A DNA stretch of 64,000 nucleotides from Lentisphaera profundi (GCF_028728065.1 NZ_CP117812.1:2046001-2110000), one strand, 5' to 3'; shown: positions 18,245-31,213, counted from the stretch's first letter. Numbers and translations: made by a program. The notes: a model not told the origin generated them from the letters alone.

Positions 18245-18925
18245 TTATCTTTTTAATAAGGGGTCTTCAATTCCGCATTCTTTGAACGCCAAAGCGCGCT
18301 CTACACAGGAGGGACATACCTCACACGGCAGCTCACCACCACGGTAACAAGTCCATGTCTGAGCGTAGTCAATCCCCAAAGCTAAACCGATTTTTGCCAC
18401 GTGCCCTTTACTCATATTTACGAAAGGGGCTTCTACACGAACACCCGTACGTCGATTCAGAGAAAAAACATCATTCATCCTAGCCAAAAAGTCTTCCGTA
18501 CAATCCCAGTAACCATACTCGTCCTGGGCTTGAGCTCCATAATAAAGCTGACGGCAATCACGACTTTCCGCAAAGGAAGCTGCAATAGATAAAAGCATCA
18601 TATTCCTATTGGGAACATAAGTCACGGGCTGATCTAAATCGCCTTCTGCAATATCCTTTAAGTCAGGAACGTCTACTCCCCCTTTTACTAAGGCTGAGCT
18701 CGCCCCCAAAAAACCACCCATATAGGAGATATCGAGGACATTATGCTCTTTAACTTCAGCTAAGCTATCACATTGTTTTTTAGCAAGAACTAATTCCTGC
18801 GAATGTTTTTGCCCATAATCAAAAGATAAGGCATATACTTCATCATAGCCTAAACTTTTAATTACGTGATGTAACAAAGTGGTCGAATCTAGACCACCAG
18901 AAATCAAAACTGCTGCTTTTTTCAT
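18245..18925 (-). CDS. queC: 7-cyano-7-deazaguanine synthase QueC
   Basis: QueC makes preQ0 from 7-carboxy-7-deazaguanine with ATP and ammonia, a step to queuosine in tRNA. The 226-residue protein has the PP-loop SGGLDST (9-15) and the C-terminal zinc cysteines (TCYRGG, CEVCPSC). Length is normal. It starts two bases after the end of the PilB-like gene and is probably transcribed with it. Queuosine modifies GTN anticodons, including the tRNA-His genes just downstream; this proximity may be chance. Confidence 0.95.
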   Translation of the reverse strand: MKKAAVLISGGLDSTTLLHHVIKSLGYDEVYALSFDYGQKHSQELVLAKKQCDSLAEVKEHNVLDISYMGGFLGASSALVKGGVDVPDLKDIAEGDLDQPVTYVPNRNMMLLSIAASFAESRDCRQLYYGAQAQDEYGYWDCTEDFLARMNDVFSLNRRTGVRVEAPFVNMSKGHVAKIGLALGIDYAQTWTCYRGGELPCEVCPSCVERALAFKECGIEDPLLKR

Positions 18926-18927
18926 GA

Positions 18928-21192
18928 TTAATGTGCTTGCACCCTTCTTAACTGAGCAAGATCAGAAACTCCTTCAAAAATCTTCCAGACACCATCTTGC
19001 ATCAGAGTGCGCATACCATCTTTCACCGCTTGCTCTTTCAAGAGAGCTACAGGGGATGCTTTTGCCACAAGCTTCTTCATCTCTGGAGTGGCTTCCATTA
19101 GTTCATGAATACCCACTCGACCCTTATATCCCGTTTCACCACATTTATCACAACCGCGAGCTTCCATAATCTCGTGCGTGTCAAAATCGTAACCCAGCTC
19201 ATCTACGAATTCCTCTCCATAGAAATGGATCAATTTATCAAGATCATCTTTTTCGGGCTTAACGGGCTGTTTACACTTCCCACAAAGCGTACGCATAAGA
19301 CGCTGAGCTAATACGCCCACTAAAGCATCTGCAAAGTTCATTGGATCTAAGCCAATATCAAGCAGACGAATAACAGTCTCAGGAGCCGAGTTCGTATGTA
19401 GTGTCGAGAACACTAAGTGACCTGTCAAGGACGCTTCTACACCCGCTTCCGCTGTTTCCGCATCACGCATTTCCCCAATTAGAATAATATCAGGGTCACA
19501 TCGTAAGAATGCACGTAAGGCAATCGCGAAAGTTAAGCCTTTACGAGGCTGCATCTGCACCTGCTGAAGTCCTGCCTGAGTAATCTCCACAGGGTCTTCT
19601 GCTGTTAAAATTTTTCTTTCTTCGTTATTAAGTGTACCAAGAACCGCGTGAAGCGTGGTTGTTTTACCTGATCCCGTCGGGCCTACCACAAGCATAATTC
19701 CATGAGGGTTTTTCAGAAGGTCTAGAAGCTTTGATTCGTTTCCAGGTGAAAGCATAAGCTTATTGAAGGGAAGTGGCTCACCCTGAGCTAGAATACGCAT
19801 CACTGCAGACTCACCATTAACTACTGGAAGCGTCGCTACACGAAGTTCCAGTGTAGCACCTTGAAAACGGAGCCCCATCTTACCATCCTGAGGTTTTCTT
19901 TTTTCTGCAATATCTAGATTAGAAAGAATCTTGATACGAGAAAGTACCGCTCCCATAAGTGATGCAGGTATATCAAAAACTTTACTGCAGACACCATCAA
20001 TACGGAAACGTACTTCACCTGGACGCTTGCCTTTATGTGGCTCAATATGAATATCTGAACAACCATCCATTGTCGCCCTAACAATAATTTTATTTACTAA
20101 TTGAATGATTTTTGACTCTTCATTTGAGTCAAGAATATCACCATCTTCTTCACTCTCTCCTAACTCATCAGAAGCTACAGAAGCAGACTCGCCCTCCATT
20201 ATATCATCAAGCTGACCAAAGGCTTTAAGTCGCTCTTCTTCCTTGGAACTCAAGCCAAGGTACTGATCGATATCTTCTCTAAATGCAACATGAAAATCAT
20301 AGTAAATCGCTTTTACGATATTCTGAATTTCCATGATGAGTTCTTCATTAGCTGGATCTGACATCAAAACTACAGCATGCTCACCATCATTCATAATTGG
20401 CACCCAGCTATTACTCGCCAAGAAACCAACATTCAAATTCTCAATTAAACTAGGGTCAAGCTCAAAACTAGGGTCAAAAGGATGATAAGGAACCTGATAG
20501 AAATCAGAAAGTGCATTACCTAGATCGGCCGCATTAACACTGAATTTATTTTTCAGTACCGATGCCAAAGGAATCCCTTCTTCACTGGACATCTCTTCTG
20601 CTTCTTCAAAAGTCTCTACACTAATAACACCTGCTTCTACCAGCTGATCAAAGGCTCCGCGACTACTTTTTAATTCATAGCGGAAGTTTTCAGACACAAC
20701 TTTGGCAAATTCCACAGTTCTGAAATATGTTTCATCTGGAAAAGCACCACCATCGATATTATTAATAACTTGAAAAATACCATAGAGCTTATCTTTATGA
20801 ATAATTGGCACCATAATCATCGCTTCTGACATATAACCAGAAGATCTATCATATGCATCATCAAAACGAAGTTCAGGGTGAACACTTTCTAGATACTCAG
20901 AATCATAGGCATCATCAACCATCAAGGCCTGACGTGTCATCGCCACGTAACCAGCTAACGATGATGGTGAGGTGTAGAGGCGAATCTCATCTACAGAATC
21001 TGAAGATGTCCTGTACCATGAAACGATCTCTTTATCATTCTCATCTTTTTGAAAAATGGTAAATCTTTCCGCCCCAAAAATATCTAATAAATCGGCTTCG
21101 ATTTCCCAGAGTGTGTCCTCTAATTTATCTGCTTCCTGTAAGCGCTCAACGACTTCTTTAAAGCGTAGATCTAACTCTTCGTTCGTATCCAT
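18928..21192 (-). CDS. GAF-domain-fused PilB/GspE-type assembly ATPase
   Basis: The 754-residue protein has three parts: an N-terminal GAF domain (about 20-175), a MshEN/T2SSE N-terminal domain (about 180-315), and the hexameric secretion ATPase (about 360-750) with Walker A GPTGSGKT at 504-511, Asp and His boxes, and the zinc cysteines CGKC and CDKC near 655-705. These ATPases power pilin or pseudopilin assembly from the cytoplasm. A GAF domain at the front is not standard and suggests control by a small ligand. No other pilus or type II secretion gene is in the window. Confidence 0.9.
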   Translation of the reverse strand: MDTNEELDLRFKEVVERLQEADKLEDTLWEIEADLLDIFGAERFTIFQKDENDKEIVSWYRTSSDSVDEIRLYTSPSSLAGYVAMTRQALMVDDAYDSEYLESVHPELRFDDAYDRSSGYMSEAMIMVPIIHKDKLYGIFQVINNIDGGAFPDETYFRTVEFAKVVSENFRYELKSSRGAFDQLVEAGVISVETFEEAEEMSSEEGIPLASVLKNKFSVNAADLGNALSDFYQVPYHPFDPSFELDPSLIENLNVGFLASNSWVPIMNDGEHAVVLMSDPANEELIMEIQNIVKAIYYDFHVAFREDIDQYLGLSSKEEERLKAFGQLDDIMEGESASVASDELGESEEDGDILDSNEESKIIQLVNKIIVRATMDGCSDIHIEPHKGKRPGEVRFRIDGVCSKVFDIPASLMGAVLSRIKILSNLDIAEKRKPQDGKMGLRFQGATLELRVATLPVVNGESAVMRILAQGEPLPFNKLMLSPGNESKLLDLLKNPHGIMLVVGPTGSGKTTTLHAVLGTLNNEERKILTAEDPVEITQAGLQQVQMQPRKGLTFAIALRAFLRCDPDIILIGEMRDAETAEAGVEASLTGHLVFSTLHTNSAPETVIRLLDIGLDPMNFADALVGVLAQRLMRTLCGKCKQPVKPEKDDLDKLIHFYGEEFVDELGYDFDTHEIMEARGCDKCGETGYKGRVGIHELMEATPEMKKLVAKASPVALLKEQAVKDGMRTLMQDGVWKIFEGVSDLAQLRRVQAH

Positions 21193-21350
21193 AAAAAACC
21201 TTAGCTATTTTCATTTATTCTCTAATATTTCACTGGCTCTAAATCTTTGCAACTCATCTAAAGCACCATAAGGAACCCAAGCACAGCTTTTCTGTATATT
21301 TCTCTTCAAGATCACTTCAAATACACGATCTTCGCTTTTTTAAGCATGCC

Positions 21351-21686
21351 CTACTGCTCTTTCTTGAGCACCTCTGCTTGTCTTTCTAAAATCTTTGCGT
21401 AATCAGCCATATTCATTTGCTGAATAAGAACAAAAGGCGATACAATCAAAGTTAAAAAACGAACTTTTTCGTTCTTCCATTTCTCAACTTGAAAACCATC
21501 TGGACGATAAATAGCACCAGACTCTATTGCACCCACGATAACTTGACTATCATTTTGGGCAATTGACTCTGCTAAAACAAAGCAATCTTCACATTCTTTA
21601 ACCGCAAACAAAATATCTCGTAGAAACGAATCATGTAAATCGTGCCACTCACACCAATCAGCTTCTTTTAATAGTTTTTCATTCAT
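21351..21686 (-). CDS. Unknown small protein
   Basis: A 111-residue acidic protein starting MNEKLLKEADWCEW. I take the inner ATG at 21686 because a ribosome site (caggga) lies before it; the frame stays open upstream to 21725, but that stretch overlaps the terminator of the neighbouring gene. There is no signal peptide or motif I recognise; the C terminus is rich in charged residues. The mix of Trp, Cys and a hydrophobic segment (VRFLTLIVSPFVLI) suggests a folded domain. Function unknown. Confidence 0.65.
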   Translation of the reverse strand: MNEKLLKEADWCEWHDLHDSFLRDILFAVKECEDCFVLAESIAQNDSQVIVGAIESGAIYRPDGFQVEKWKNEKVRFLTLIVSPFVLIQQMNMADYAKILERQAEVLKKEQ

Positions 21687-21704
21687 ATTTTTGTAATCCC
21701 TGTA

Positions 21705-21742
21705 AAAAATAAAAAAGTGAAACACTTTACACAGCGTTTCAC
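21705..21742 (-). terminator. Terminator of the 69-residue gene
   Basis: On the minus strand gtgaaac and gtttcac pair around 12 bases and are followed by ttttttatttttt. It ends the gene at 21777-21986, and the ribosome site of the next gene comes just after it. Confidence 0.8.
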
Positions 21743-21776
21743 TTCCTTAATACGTCTTTACAGAAAAAAACGAAGT

Positions 21777-21986
21777 TTATTTCACTTCAAACGAGAGAAA
21801 TATATCATCCCTTAAACGACGCGCTTCACCAAGTGATTTCGTTTTTAACGAGCGTCTAATACGTTTTTTAGTCACAGCAGTTGGATATACCGTGTAATGG
21901 ATAAACCATGTACCATTGTTGTTCCACAAATGGTGATTGTCATTCGCTTCATCTGTTCTAATAGCTAATTCAGCTTCTATAATCAT
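21777..21986 (-). CDS. Small basic protein resembling an integrase arm-binding domain
   Basis: The 69-residue protein has the pattern of the arm-type DNA-binding domain at the N terminus of tyrosine recombinases: a GTWFIHYTVYP strand pair, a basic KKRIRRSLKTKS turn and a helix GEARRLRDDIF. No catalytic domain follows; the frame stops with TAA and a strong terminator comes next. A good ribosome site (aaggaag) precedes the ATG, so it looks like a real free-standing gene and not just debris. Whether it binds DNA is inferred from the pattern alone. Confidence 0.65.
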   Translation of the reverse strand: MIIEAELAIRTDEANDNHHLWNNNGTWFIHYTVYPTAVTKKRIRRSLKTKSLGEARRLRDDIFLSFEVK

Positions 21987-22357
21987 AATTGACTTCCTTA
22001 AAGTATTACAAACAGTTCTCTAATTAATCGACAGTAAACTTTATTTTATTCTTGAACTGCCAATTTCGACGCTAACTTAAACACCTTAGTACATTTTCGA
22101 AGTGCCATTCATCGTACTTTTATATTTTTTAATATAATCAGCGCTAATGTCATAAAATATATACGATATACGGGGGGAGCAAGGCTAAAGCTTTACGATA
22201 TTCGTATACTGAGAGGTTTCAAAAGCTCCTCTAAGAGCATTTTTCTTGGCTTTTTATAAAATTAATCATTAAATTTTATAACAAACTATATATTTTCGAT
22301 ATAATCGTGGCATATTTATAAATCAAACTTAAGCAAAATAAATAATTCGTAAACAAG
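21987..22357. other. AT-rich intergenic region between divergent genes
   Basis: The 371 bases contain the leader of the reverse 69-residue gene and the promoter side of the forward SelW-like gene. A GC-richer island (about 22170-22250) holds a short hairpin gctc-ctctaa-gagc followed by atttttc, and the octamer tacgatat twice. A TATAAT-like hexamer occurs at about 22299. I see no convincing gene or named RNA here. Confidence 0.4.
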
Positions 22358-22633
22358 ATGAAACAGAATAAAATAACGATCATTTACTGCCCTGGCTGTA
22401 GGTGGCTAACAAGAGCTTCTTGGATCAGCCAAGAATTACTCACCACTTTTGAGAAAGAAATTACTGAACTAGCACTATGCCCATCCGAAATAGCGGGCAC
22501 TTTTCAAGTTTTCGTAAACGATAAAATAATTCACTGCCGAAAAAAGAACCAGGGCTTCCCTGAGTTAAAAATCCTAAAGCAAAAAGTCCGCTCAATCATA
22601 TGCCCTGATAAGAACTTGGGCCATTCAGAATAA
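22358..22633 (+). CDS. SelT/SelW/SelH-family (Rdx) redox protein
   Basis: The 91-residue protein has the Rdx fold signature: a first strand ending in the redox motif CPGC (IIYCPGCRW), then the long helix ASWISQELLTTF, an edge strand FQVFVNDKII and GFPELKILKQKVR. In selenoproteins of this family the second active residue is Sec; here both are Cys. Family members are thought to act on thiol redox state in the cytoplasm. It stands alone just before the RNase P RNA gene. Confidence 0.88.
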   Translation: MKQNKITIIYCPGCRWLTRASWISQELLTTFEKEITELALCPSEIAGTFQVFVNDKIIHCRKKNQGFPELKILKQKVRSIICPDKNLGHSE

Positions 22634-22702
22634 AAGCTCAAATAAGCTTCTATAAATACGCAAAGGCAGATTGCGTAGACATAATAGTAAACTAAGTTAG
22701 CG

Positions 22703-23066
22703 ACGCAACCGGTTGACGGTCGCTATGGTTTACCATAGAGGAAAGTCCAGACACCGTAGAGTAGGATGTCCTTTCGTAAAGTAGGATACTGTGTCCCATA
22801 AAGTCACAGGAAGGAAAGTGCCACAGAAATTAAACCGCCTTGCTTGCAAGGTAAGGGTGAAATGGTGAAGTAAGAGCTCACCGTGCTTTTAGCGAAAGCG
22901 GAGCAGCATGGCAAACCCCGTCCGGTGCAAGATCAAATAGGGAACAAAGATGCTACTCGTATCGTTTTTCTTTGGAAATATAGTTCCGGGTTCTGATCGC
23001 ATAGTCAAATGACCGTCCATTTGCGTTTTTCGCAAAAGACAGGATCTGGCTTACAGCCGGTTGCAA
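22703..23066 (+). ncRNA. rnpB: RNase P RNA
   Basis: The catalytic RNA that trims tRNA 5' leaders. Helix P1 pairs gcaaccgg at the 5' end with ccggttgc at the 3' end. The conserved core blocks are seen: gaggaaagtccagac (with P4), gcgaaagcgg, cagcatggcaaaccccgtccggtgcaag, caaatagggaac, and the 3' aagacaggatctggcttacag. About 360 nt, bacterial type A layout. A T run follows P1 and can serve as terminator. Ends are set by the P1 pairing. Confidence 0.96.
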
Positions 23067-23098
23067 TTTTTTAATTTTATTTTTAGGTAGCACTTAAA

Positions 23099-23893
23099 AT
23101 GAGTCAAGAATCACTAGGCCAGCTATATTTACTTACCACCCCTATAGGTAATTTAGACGACATGACTTTTCGGGCTGTAAAAACGCTTCAACAAGCTGAT
23201 CTAATTGCAGCCGAAGACACTAGACGTGCAGGAATTTTACTAAAACATTTTGATATAAAATGCAAAACTACTTCATATCACATGCATAACGAAAAGGAAA
23301 AGACCTCTTACCTTATTCAACAAGTCAAGGAAGGCAAAAAAGTCGTTGTCTTATCAGATGCTGGCACACCCGTCATTTCTGATCCTGGATTCTTAGCGGT
23401 TCGCGAAGCTGTCAACGAAGGAATAGAACCCAATATTATACCCGGCGTATGCGCCTTAACTTTTGCGGCAGTGGCCTGTGCATTCCCTCTTGATTCTTTC
23501 ACCTTTGCTGCGTTTCTTCCTGCCAAAGCCGGTAAACGTAAAGTTCTTTTAGAAAAATACTTATCCACGGGACTCTGTACCTTTTTCTATGAATCGCCCT
23601 ATAAAATAGATAAACTCCTCAATGACATAAATGACATATGTGGCCCCAACACTCCCGTAGCACTTGTTCGAGAAGCGACAAAAATGTATGAAGAAACCAT
23701 TCGCGGATCAGTTTCTGAACTTATTGAACTTGGAAAAGATAAAAGATGGCGCGGGGAGTTTGTTGTCGCTGTAAATATGAGAGAAGCAGATCATATTATC
23801 CTAGATGAACCTAAGAAAAATAAGAAGAACTATGATAGATTTAGTACAAATAAAACAGAAAATCCAGCAAACCTTCTCCCCCGTCTCCCTTGA
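23099..23893 (+). CDS. rsmI: 16S rRNA (cytidine-1402-2'-O)-methyltransferase RsmI
   Basis: RsmI methylates the ribose of C1402 in the decoding centre using SAM. The 264-residue protein has the tetrapyrrole-methylase fold with TPIGNLDD at the start, AAEDTRRAGILLKH, the SDAGTPVISDPG loop near residue 85 and FYESPYKI. The usual C-terminal part is short. Its last 62 bases overlap the start of the bolA-like gene in another frame, an unusually long overlap for this genome. Confidence 0.95.
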   Translation: MSQESLGQLYLLTTPIGNLDDMTFRAVKTLQQADLIAAEDTRRAGILLKHFDIKCKTTSYHMHNEKEKTSYLIQQVKEGKKVVVLSDAGTPVISDPGFLAVREAVNEGIEPNIIPGVCALTFAAVACAFPLDSFTFAAFLPAKAGKRKVLLEKYLSTGLCTFFYESPYKIDKLLNDINDICGPNTPVALVREATKMYEETIRGSVSELIELGKDKRWRGEFVVAVNMREADHIILDEPKKNKKNYDRFSTNKTENPANLLPRLP

Positions 23894-24119
23894 TATCGTT
23901 GATGAAAGCCATCAACATGCAGGCCATAGTGGCGCAATCCCCGGACAAATAACGCACCTCCGAATAAATATCTGCTCAGAATTATTTAGCGATATTAATA
24001 CAATTAAACAACACCGCTTGGTAAACCAGTGCTTACAAGAAGAGTTCGAACAAGGTTTACACGCCCTATCTTTAAAAACCTACACTGTAAAGCAATGGAC
24101 AGGACTTAATAATGGATGA
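23832..24119 (+). CDS. BolA-family protein
   Basis: The 95-residue protein starting MIDLVQIKQKI shows the BolA pattern: VDESHQHAGHSG, a strand THLRINICS, the RLVNQCLQEEF helix and the final GLHALSLKTYT. BolA proteins bind [2Fe-2S] clusters with monothiol glutaredoxins and help iron-sulphur delivery or regulation. I choose the ATG at 23832 because it gives the normal N-terminal helix, although it lies inside rsmI; the frame stays open to 23805. Translation is likely coupled to rsmI. Confidence 0.9.
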   Translation: MIDLVQIKQKIQQTFSPVSLDIVDESHQHAGHSGAIPGQITHLRINICSELFSDINTIKQHRLVNQCLQEEFEQGLHALSLKTYTVKQWTGLNNG

Positions 24120-24207
24120 CTACGAATGGAAGAAAACAGCAATCACTGTCGTGTTGGTTCTACTAATTTTGGCAGGCTTAGTTTATGGCATGCTAAAAAT
24201 TGTTTAA
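24112..24207 (+). CDS. 31-residue single-pass membrane protein
   Basis: An ATG inside the last codons of the bolA-like gene opens a frame of 31 residues: a charged start MDDYEWKKT, then a hydrophobic segment of about 17 residues (ITVVLVLLILAGLVYGM), then LKIV and stop. It fills the gap between bolA and the nudix gene, which starts five bases later, and its layout is that of a small membrane peptide with a cytosolic acidic head. It could still be chance; the tight packing and the clean membrane segment support it. Confidence 0.5.
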   Translation: MDDYEWKKTAITVVLVLLILAGLVYGMLKIV

Positions 24208-24211
24208 TTAA

Positions 24212-24616
24212 ATGCCTTTCGACATAATCAATGTTTGTGCTGGTATCATCAGGAAAAATGACAAAATTTTAATCTGTCAGAGAAGTGAAAGTAAATTCAA
24301 TGGTGCTTGGGAATTTCCCGGTGGAAAAGTAGAAATAAACGAAAGTCAAGAACAAGCACTTAAGAGAGAACTCGAGGAAGAACTTGGAATTAAAGCTAAA
24401 ATCGGGCACCACTTTCACACTGTATACTTCAAGGATTCACCAACTCAACAAATAAATTTACACAGCTATATAATTAATAGCTATACAGGGCAAATAACTT
24501 GCCACGTACATGCTCAATATAAATGGGTATCTATAGACAACATCGCATTACATAATTACCTGCCAGCTGACTTACCTATTGTAGCACAAATCACAAAACT
24601 AAAAAAGCATCCATGA
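24212..24616 (+). CDS. MutT-like Nudix hydrolase
   Basis: The 134-residue protein has the full Nudix box from GGKVEINESQEQALKRELEE onward, ending EELGI, with all Gly, Glu and Arg positions kept, and the substrate loop GAWEFPGGK. Size and the AGIIRKNDKILICQRS start match the MutT/8-oxo-dGTP diphosphatase group, so cleaning of oxidised nucleotides is likely. It ends the rsmI-bolA operon and is followed by a strong terminator. Confidence 0.92.
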   Translation: MPFDIINVCAGIIRKNDKILICQRSESKFNGAWEFPGGKVEINESQEQALKRELEEELGIKAKIGHHFHTVYFKDSPTQQINLHSYIINSYTGQITCHVHAQYKWVSIDNIALHNYLPADLPIVAQITKLKKHP

Positions 24617-24633
24617 ATCATGGATGCTTTTTT
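24601..24633. terminator. Bidirectional terminator between the nudix and lipoprotein genes
   Basis: aagcatccatga and tcatggatgctt pair perfectly around one base, with A6 before and T7 after. It overlaps the last codons of the forward nudix gene and serves both convergent genes. Confidence 0.92.
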
Positions 24634-24650
24634 AGTCAATAAAGAAAAAC

Positions 24651-25037
24651 TTACTTAGCTTCTTCTTTAGCAGGCTCTTCAGTCTTAGCAGGCTCTACTA
24701 CTTTTTCTTTCTTAACTGGCGATAAGCCTTTCGCACGATTATCAACGGCTTCGTCTAGTGTAAAACCACCAGACATCCAATTTTTTGAAGCTTCAGCACT
24801 GAATTTACTGCCGTTCCAGGCGATAATTGTTTCTGGATCAGTAATTTTCACTGCTTTCCAAGCGCCATATTTTTCTGGTGTAATTGCATTCTCAGTCAAT
24901 TCAGAAGCCAACTCTGCATCTACCCCTTGAGTCTTCCATGCCGCAATCTTTTCTTCAGACATATTGTCCCAAGTTGCCTTACTTGCACACGCACTGATAA
25001 AAAGTGTAATAAATAATATCGCTATGACTTTTTTCAT
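24651..25037 (-). CDS. Small lipoprotein with Lys/Glu/Pro-rich tail
   Basis: Starting at the ATG at 25037, which has a ribosome site (agagga), the protein has a lipoprotein signal with lipobox ISAC (MKKVIAILFITLFISAC), so it should be lipid-anchored. The body (about 20-100) has repeated WK/W-turn motifs (WDNMSEEKIAAWKTQGVD, KYGAWKAVKITD, NWMSGGFTLDEA), which look like three related helical units. The tail repeats EPAKTEEPAKEE. Function unknown; the repeats may bind other envelope proteins. Confidence 0.8.
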   Translation of the reverse strand: MKKVIAILFITLFISACASKATWDNMSEEKIAAWKTQGVDAELASELTENAITPEKYGAWKAVKITDPETIIAWNGSKFSAEASKNWMSGGFTLDEAVDNRAKGLSPVKKEKVVEPAKTEEPAKEEAK

Positions 25038-25142
25038 TTTAAATTCCTCTTTGTTTATTGATGACACTATGTCGAGTTAAATATAAAGGCTCGAATAGAT
25101 TTGTGTAATTACTTAAGCTTGAGTTTTCATTTTTTTATGATT

Positions 25143-25877
25143 TTAATCATCTCGCCTTGTTTCATCTAGAATAAAAGTCCATAACTCACCTCTGAGATGC
25201 AACGCTTTTGCGACAGCTATATTCGCTTCATTTTTTTTATCTTCTGTATCACAAAAATAATCTAATAACTTTTCTGATGCAGGACCGTGATCTCCACCAT
25301 CCACCTCAATGTGACGAGTGAGGTAATAATGAAAGATACTCCACTCTTCAGGAAGATCGATTGAGAGTTTTTCCACAATAGAAGTAAACATATCGGGAAT
25401 CAAACTCTCTCTTCCACCTGCAAAGACGGCCATGATCTCATGATCTTTTCCATCGTAAATGAGCTTGAAGGAAAAATCCATAAAGTCTTGTAGCGATCTA
25501 GGCAAGGATTGATTAGCCACAAAGACATCACCTTCAACTGCCACTTCATTTAAATATGATTCATGAAAACTCTTATCCGCTCCTACTTGGGTCATAGCCT
25601 TCAGGTACAATTCATAATGAGAACAATAACCTCCAGTTGGATCAACATCCGTTTCTTCTTCTAATACAATTTCATTTATCAAACGTCTAAACTCAGGCCT
25701 TTCACTCGGCATCCAAGGCATCGTTCTAGGGCTGCATACGTCTTGAATTTTCTTAATTAAACTTTGAAAATCCCAAACACAGAAAACATGGTACTTCATA
25801 AAAACTCTCAAAGCATCCGAATTCCATAAATCCGTATACAAATCGTGATTAAGAAGCTTATTTCGTTCTTTCAACAA
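25143..25877 (-). CDS. DUF3050 family protein, haem-oxygenase-like fold
   Basis: The 244-residue protein matches the DUF3050 pattern: LLNHDLYTDL near the start, MKYHVFCVWDFQSLIK, PWMPS, RLINEIVLEEETD, SHYELYLKAMTQVGAD and HYYLTRHIEVDGGDHGP. The family is related to TenA/haem-oxygenase helical bundles and often has metal ligands in EExxD and HxE positions; its reaction is unknown. The start appears to be TTG at 25877, with aagga seven bases upstream. It is a single gene following the rRNA operon's end in the same direction. Confidence 0.85.
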   Translation of the reverse strand: MLKERNKLLNHDLYTDLWNSDALRVFMKYHVFCVWDFQSLIKKIQDVCSPRTMPWMPSERPEFRRLINEIVLEEETDVDPTGGYCSHYELYLKAMTQVGADKSFHESYLNEVAVEGDVFVANQSLPRSLQDFMDFSFKLIYDGKDHEIMAVFAGGRESLIPDMFTSIVEKLSIDLPEEWSIFHYYLTRHIEVDGGDHGPASEKLLDYFCDTEDKKNEANIAVAKALHLRGELWTFILDETRRDD

Positions 25878-26012
25878 AGTGACATCCTTATTTTTTGCTA
25901 ACCTTATTCATTATTAATACTTTAGCAAACAAATACATATGTTAAATGACACTAAAATATGGCAAGACATCAATATAACAGCCTCAATCGCCCCTACGGC
26001 AACGTCTGGGCA

Positions 26013-26044
26013 CAAAAAAAAGCGTATATCAAATAATATACGCT
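26013..26044 (-). terminator. rRNA operon terminator
   Basis: On the minus strand agcgtatatt and gatatacgct pair and are followed by eight T. It lies about 55 bases past the 5S rRNA end, with a second hairpin (ctgcctatttataggcag, about 26070-26090) between. Confidence 0.88.
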
Positions 26045-26100
26045 CTAGAATGTTTCCGGTCTTAGCCGAACTGCCTATAAATAGGCAGCAAAAAAAAAAG

Positions 26101-26215
26101 GCTGGCAACGACCTGCTCTCCCACAGTCTTAACTGCAGTACCATCGGCGCTGGAGGTCTTAACTACCGAGTTCGGGATGGGATCGGGTGTGGCTCCTCCG
26201 CTGTGGTTACCAGCC
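26101..26215 (-). rRNA. rrf: 5S ribosomal RNA
   Basis: On the minus strand the segment reads ggctggtaaccacagcgg, has the conserved cccgatcccatcccgaactcgg block, and ends cgttgccagc, pairing with the 5' end. Length is about 115 nt. It is the last gene of the 16S-23S-5S operon. Confidence 0.96.
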
Positions 26216-26337
26216 GGAAAATGTTGGGAAGAAAACTTAGTGTGGAAAGATTAAGATCGCAAACTCGACTTAACTCGAATTTGTGTGTGTGCTTATTGTC
26301 TTTTTTACTGAGCATTTGAGTGCTAAGTAAAAAAGAG

Positions 26338-29255
<2,918 letters not shown>

Positions 29256-29577
29256 CAAAAATCTTAAAAAATTAACATTTTCGGCGACACACCTATTTCT
29301 TACTAAGTCGTTCTATCTTGTATTCTTTGGTTTGCGATCTTGGTATAAATTGTTTCTTACTTTGCGTCTTTTGATTAAAATCAAAAGACATCAATTATAC
29401 TTTGACTCTTTCATTCTATTGTTTTCTTCCTTTCAAGGATCTATATCGAAGACTGAGCGCTGTCGCTCGGTCCAATATTTGAATTATATGATAGTAACGG
29501 GGTAATAAGTCATGTAAAAAGCACTCATGTTATAGAACCGAAGTTCTAAATAGAGGTTAGTCTTTTTTCATTCCTTA
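29256..29577 (-). other. 16S-23S internal transcribed spacer without tRNA
   Basis: About 320 bases of AT-rich spacer. I looked for tRNA-Ile and tRNA-Ala, which are common here, and found neither. It holds the 3' arm of the 16S stem and, at 29330-29341 and 29304-29310, stretches complementary to 26253-26264 and 26267-26273 past the 23S 3' end, which could form the 23S processing stem. Confidence 0.8.
29479..29501 (-). other. 3' arm of the 16S processing stem
   Basis: This 23-base stretch is the exact inverted complement of 31191-31213. In the precursor RNA the two would form a perfect 23-pair stem enclosing 16S rRNA, the usual RNase III substrate. Confidence 0.85.
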
Positions 29578-31097
<1,520 letters not shown>

Positions 31098-31190
31098 TGA
31101 TTGTGTTTGATTCTGACTTATTACTTTTTTTATTCTATTGAGTTTTCTCTCTCGAAAAAATTAACTCTTAAATCATAAATGATTTAGGAG

Positions 31191-31213
31191 CCCGTTACTA
31201 TCATATAATTCAA
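31191..31213 (-). other. 5' arm of the 16S processing stem
   Basis: Exact inverted complement of 29479-29501; lies in the leader about 95 bases before the 16S 5' end. Confidence 0.85.

Noticed and set aside
22140-22260. GC-richer island that could be a small RNA or mobile element end
   Set aside because: Only a short hairpin and a repeated octamer are visible; no paired ends, duplication or named RNA motif.
29256-29577. tRNA genes in the rRNA spacer
   Set aside because: No cloverleaf or GTTC/T-arm block was found on the minus strand.
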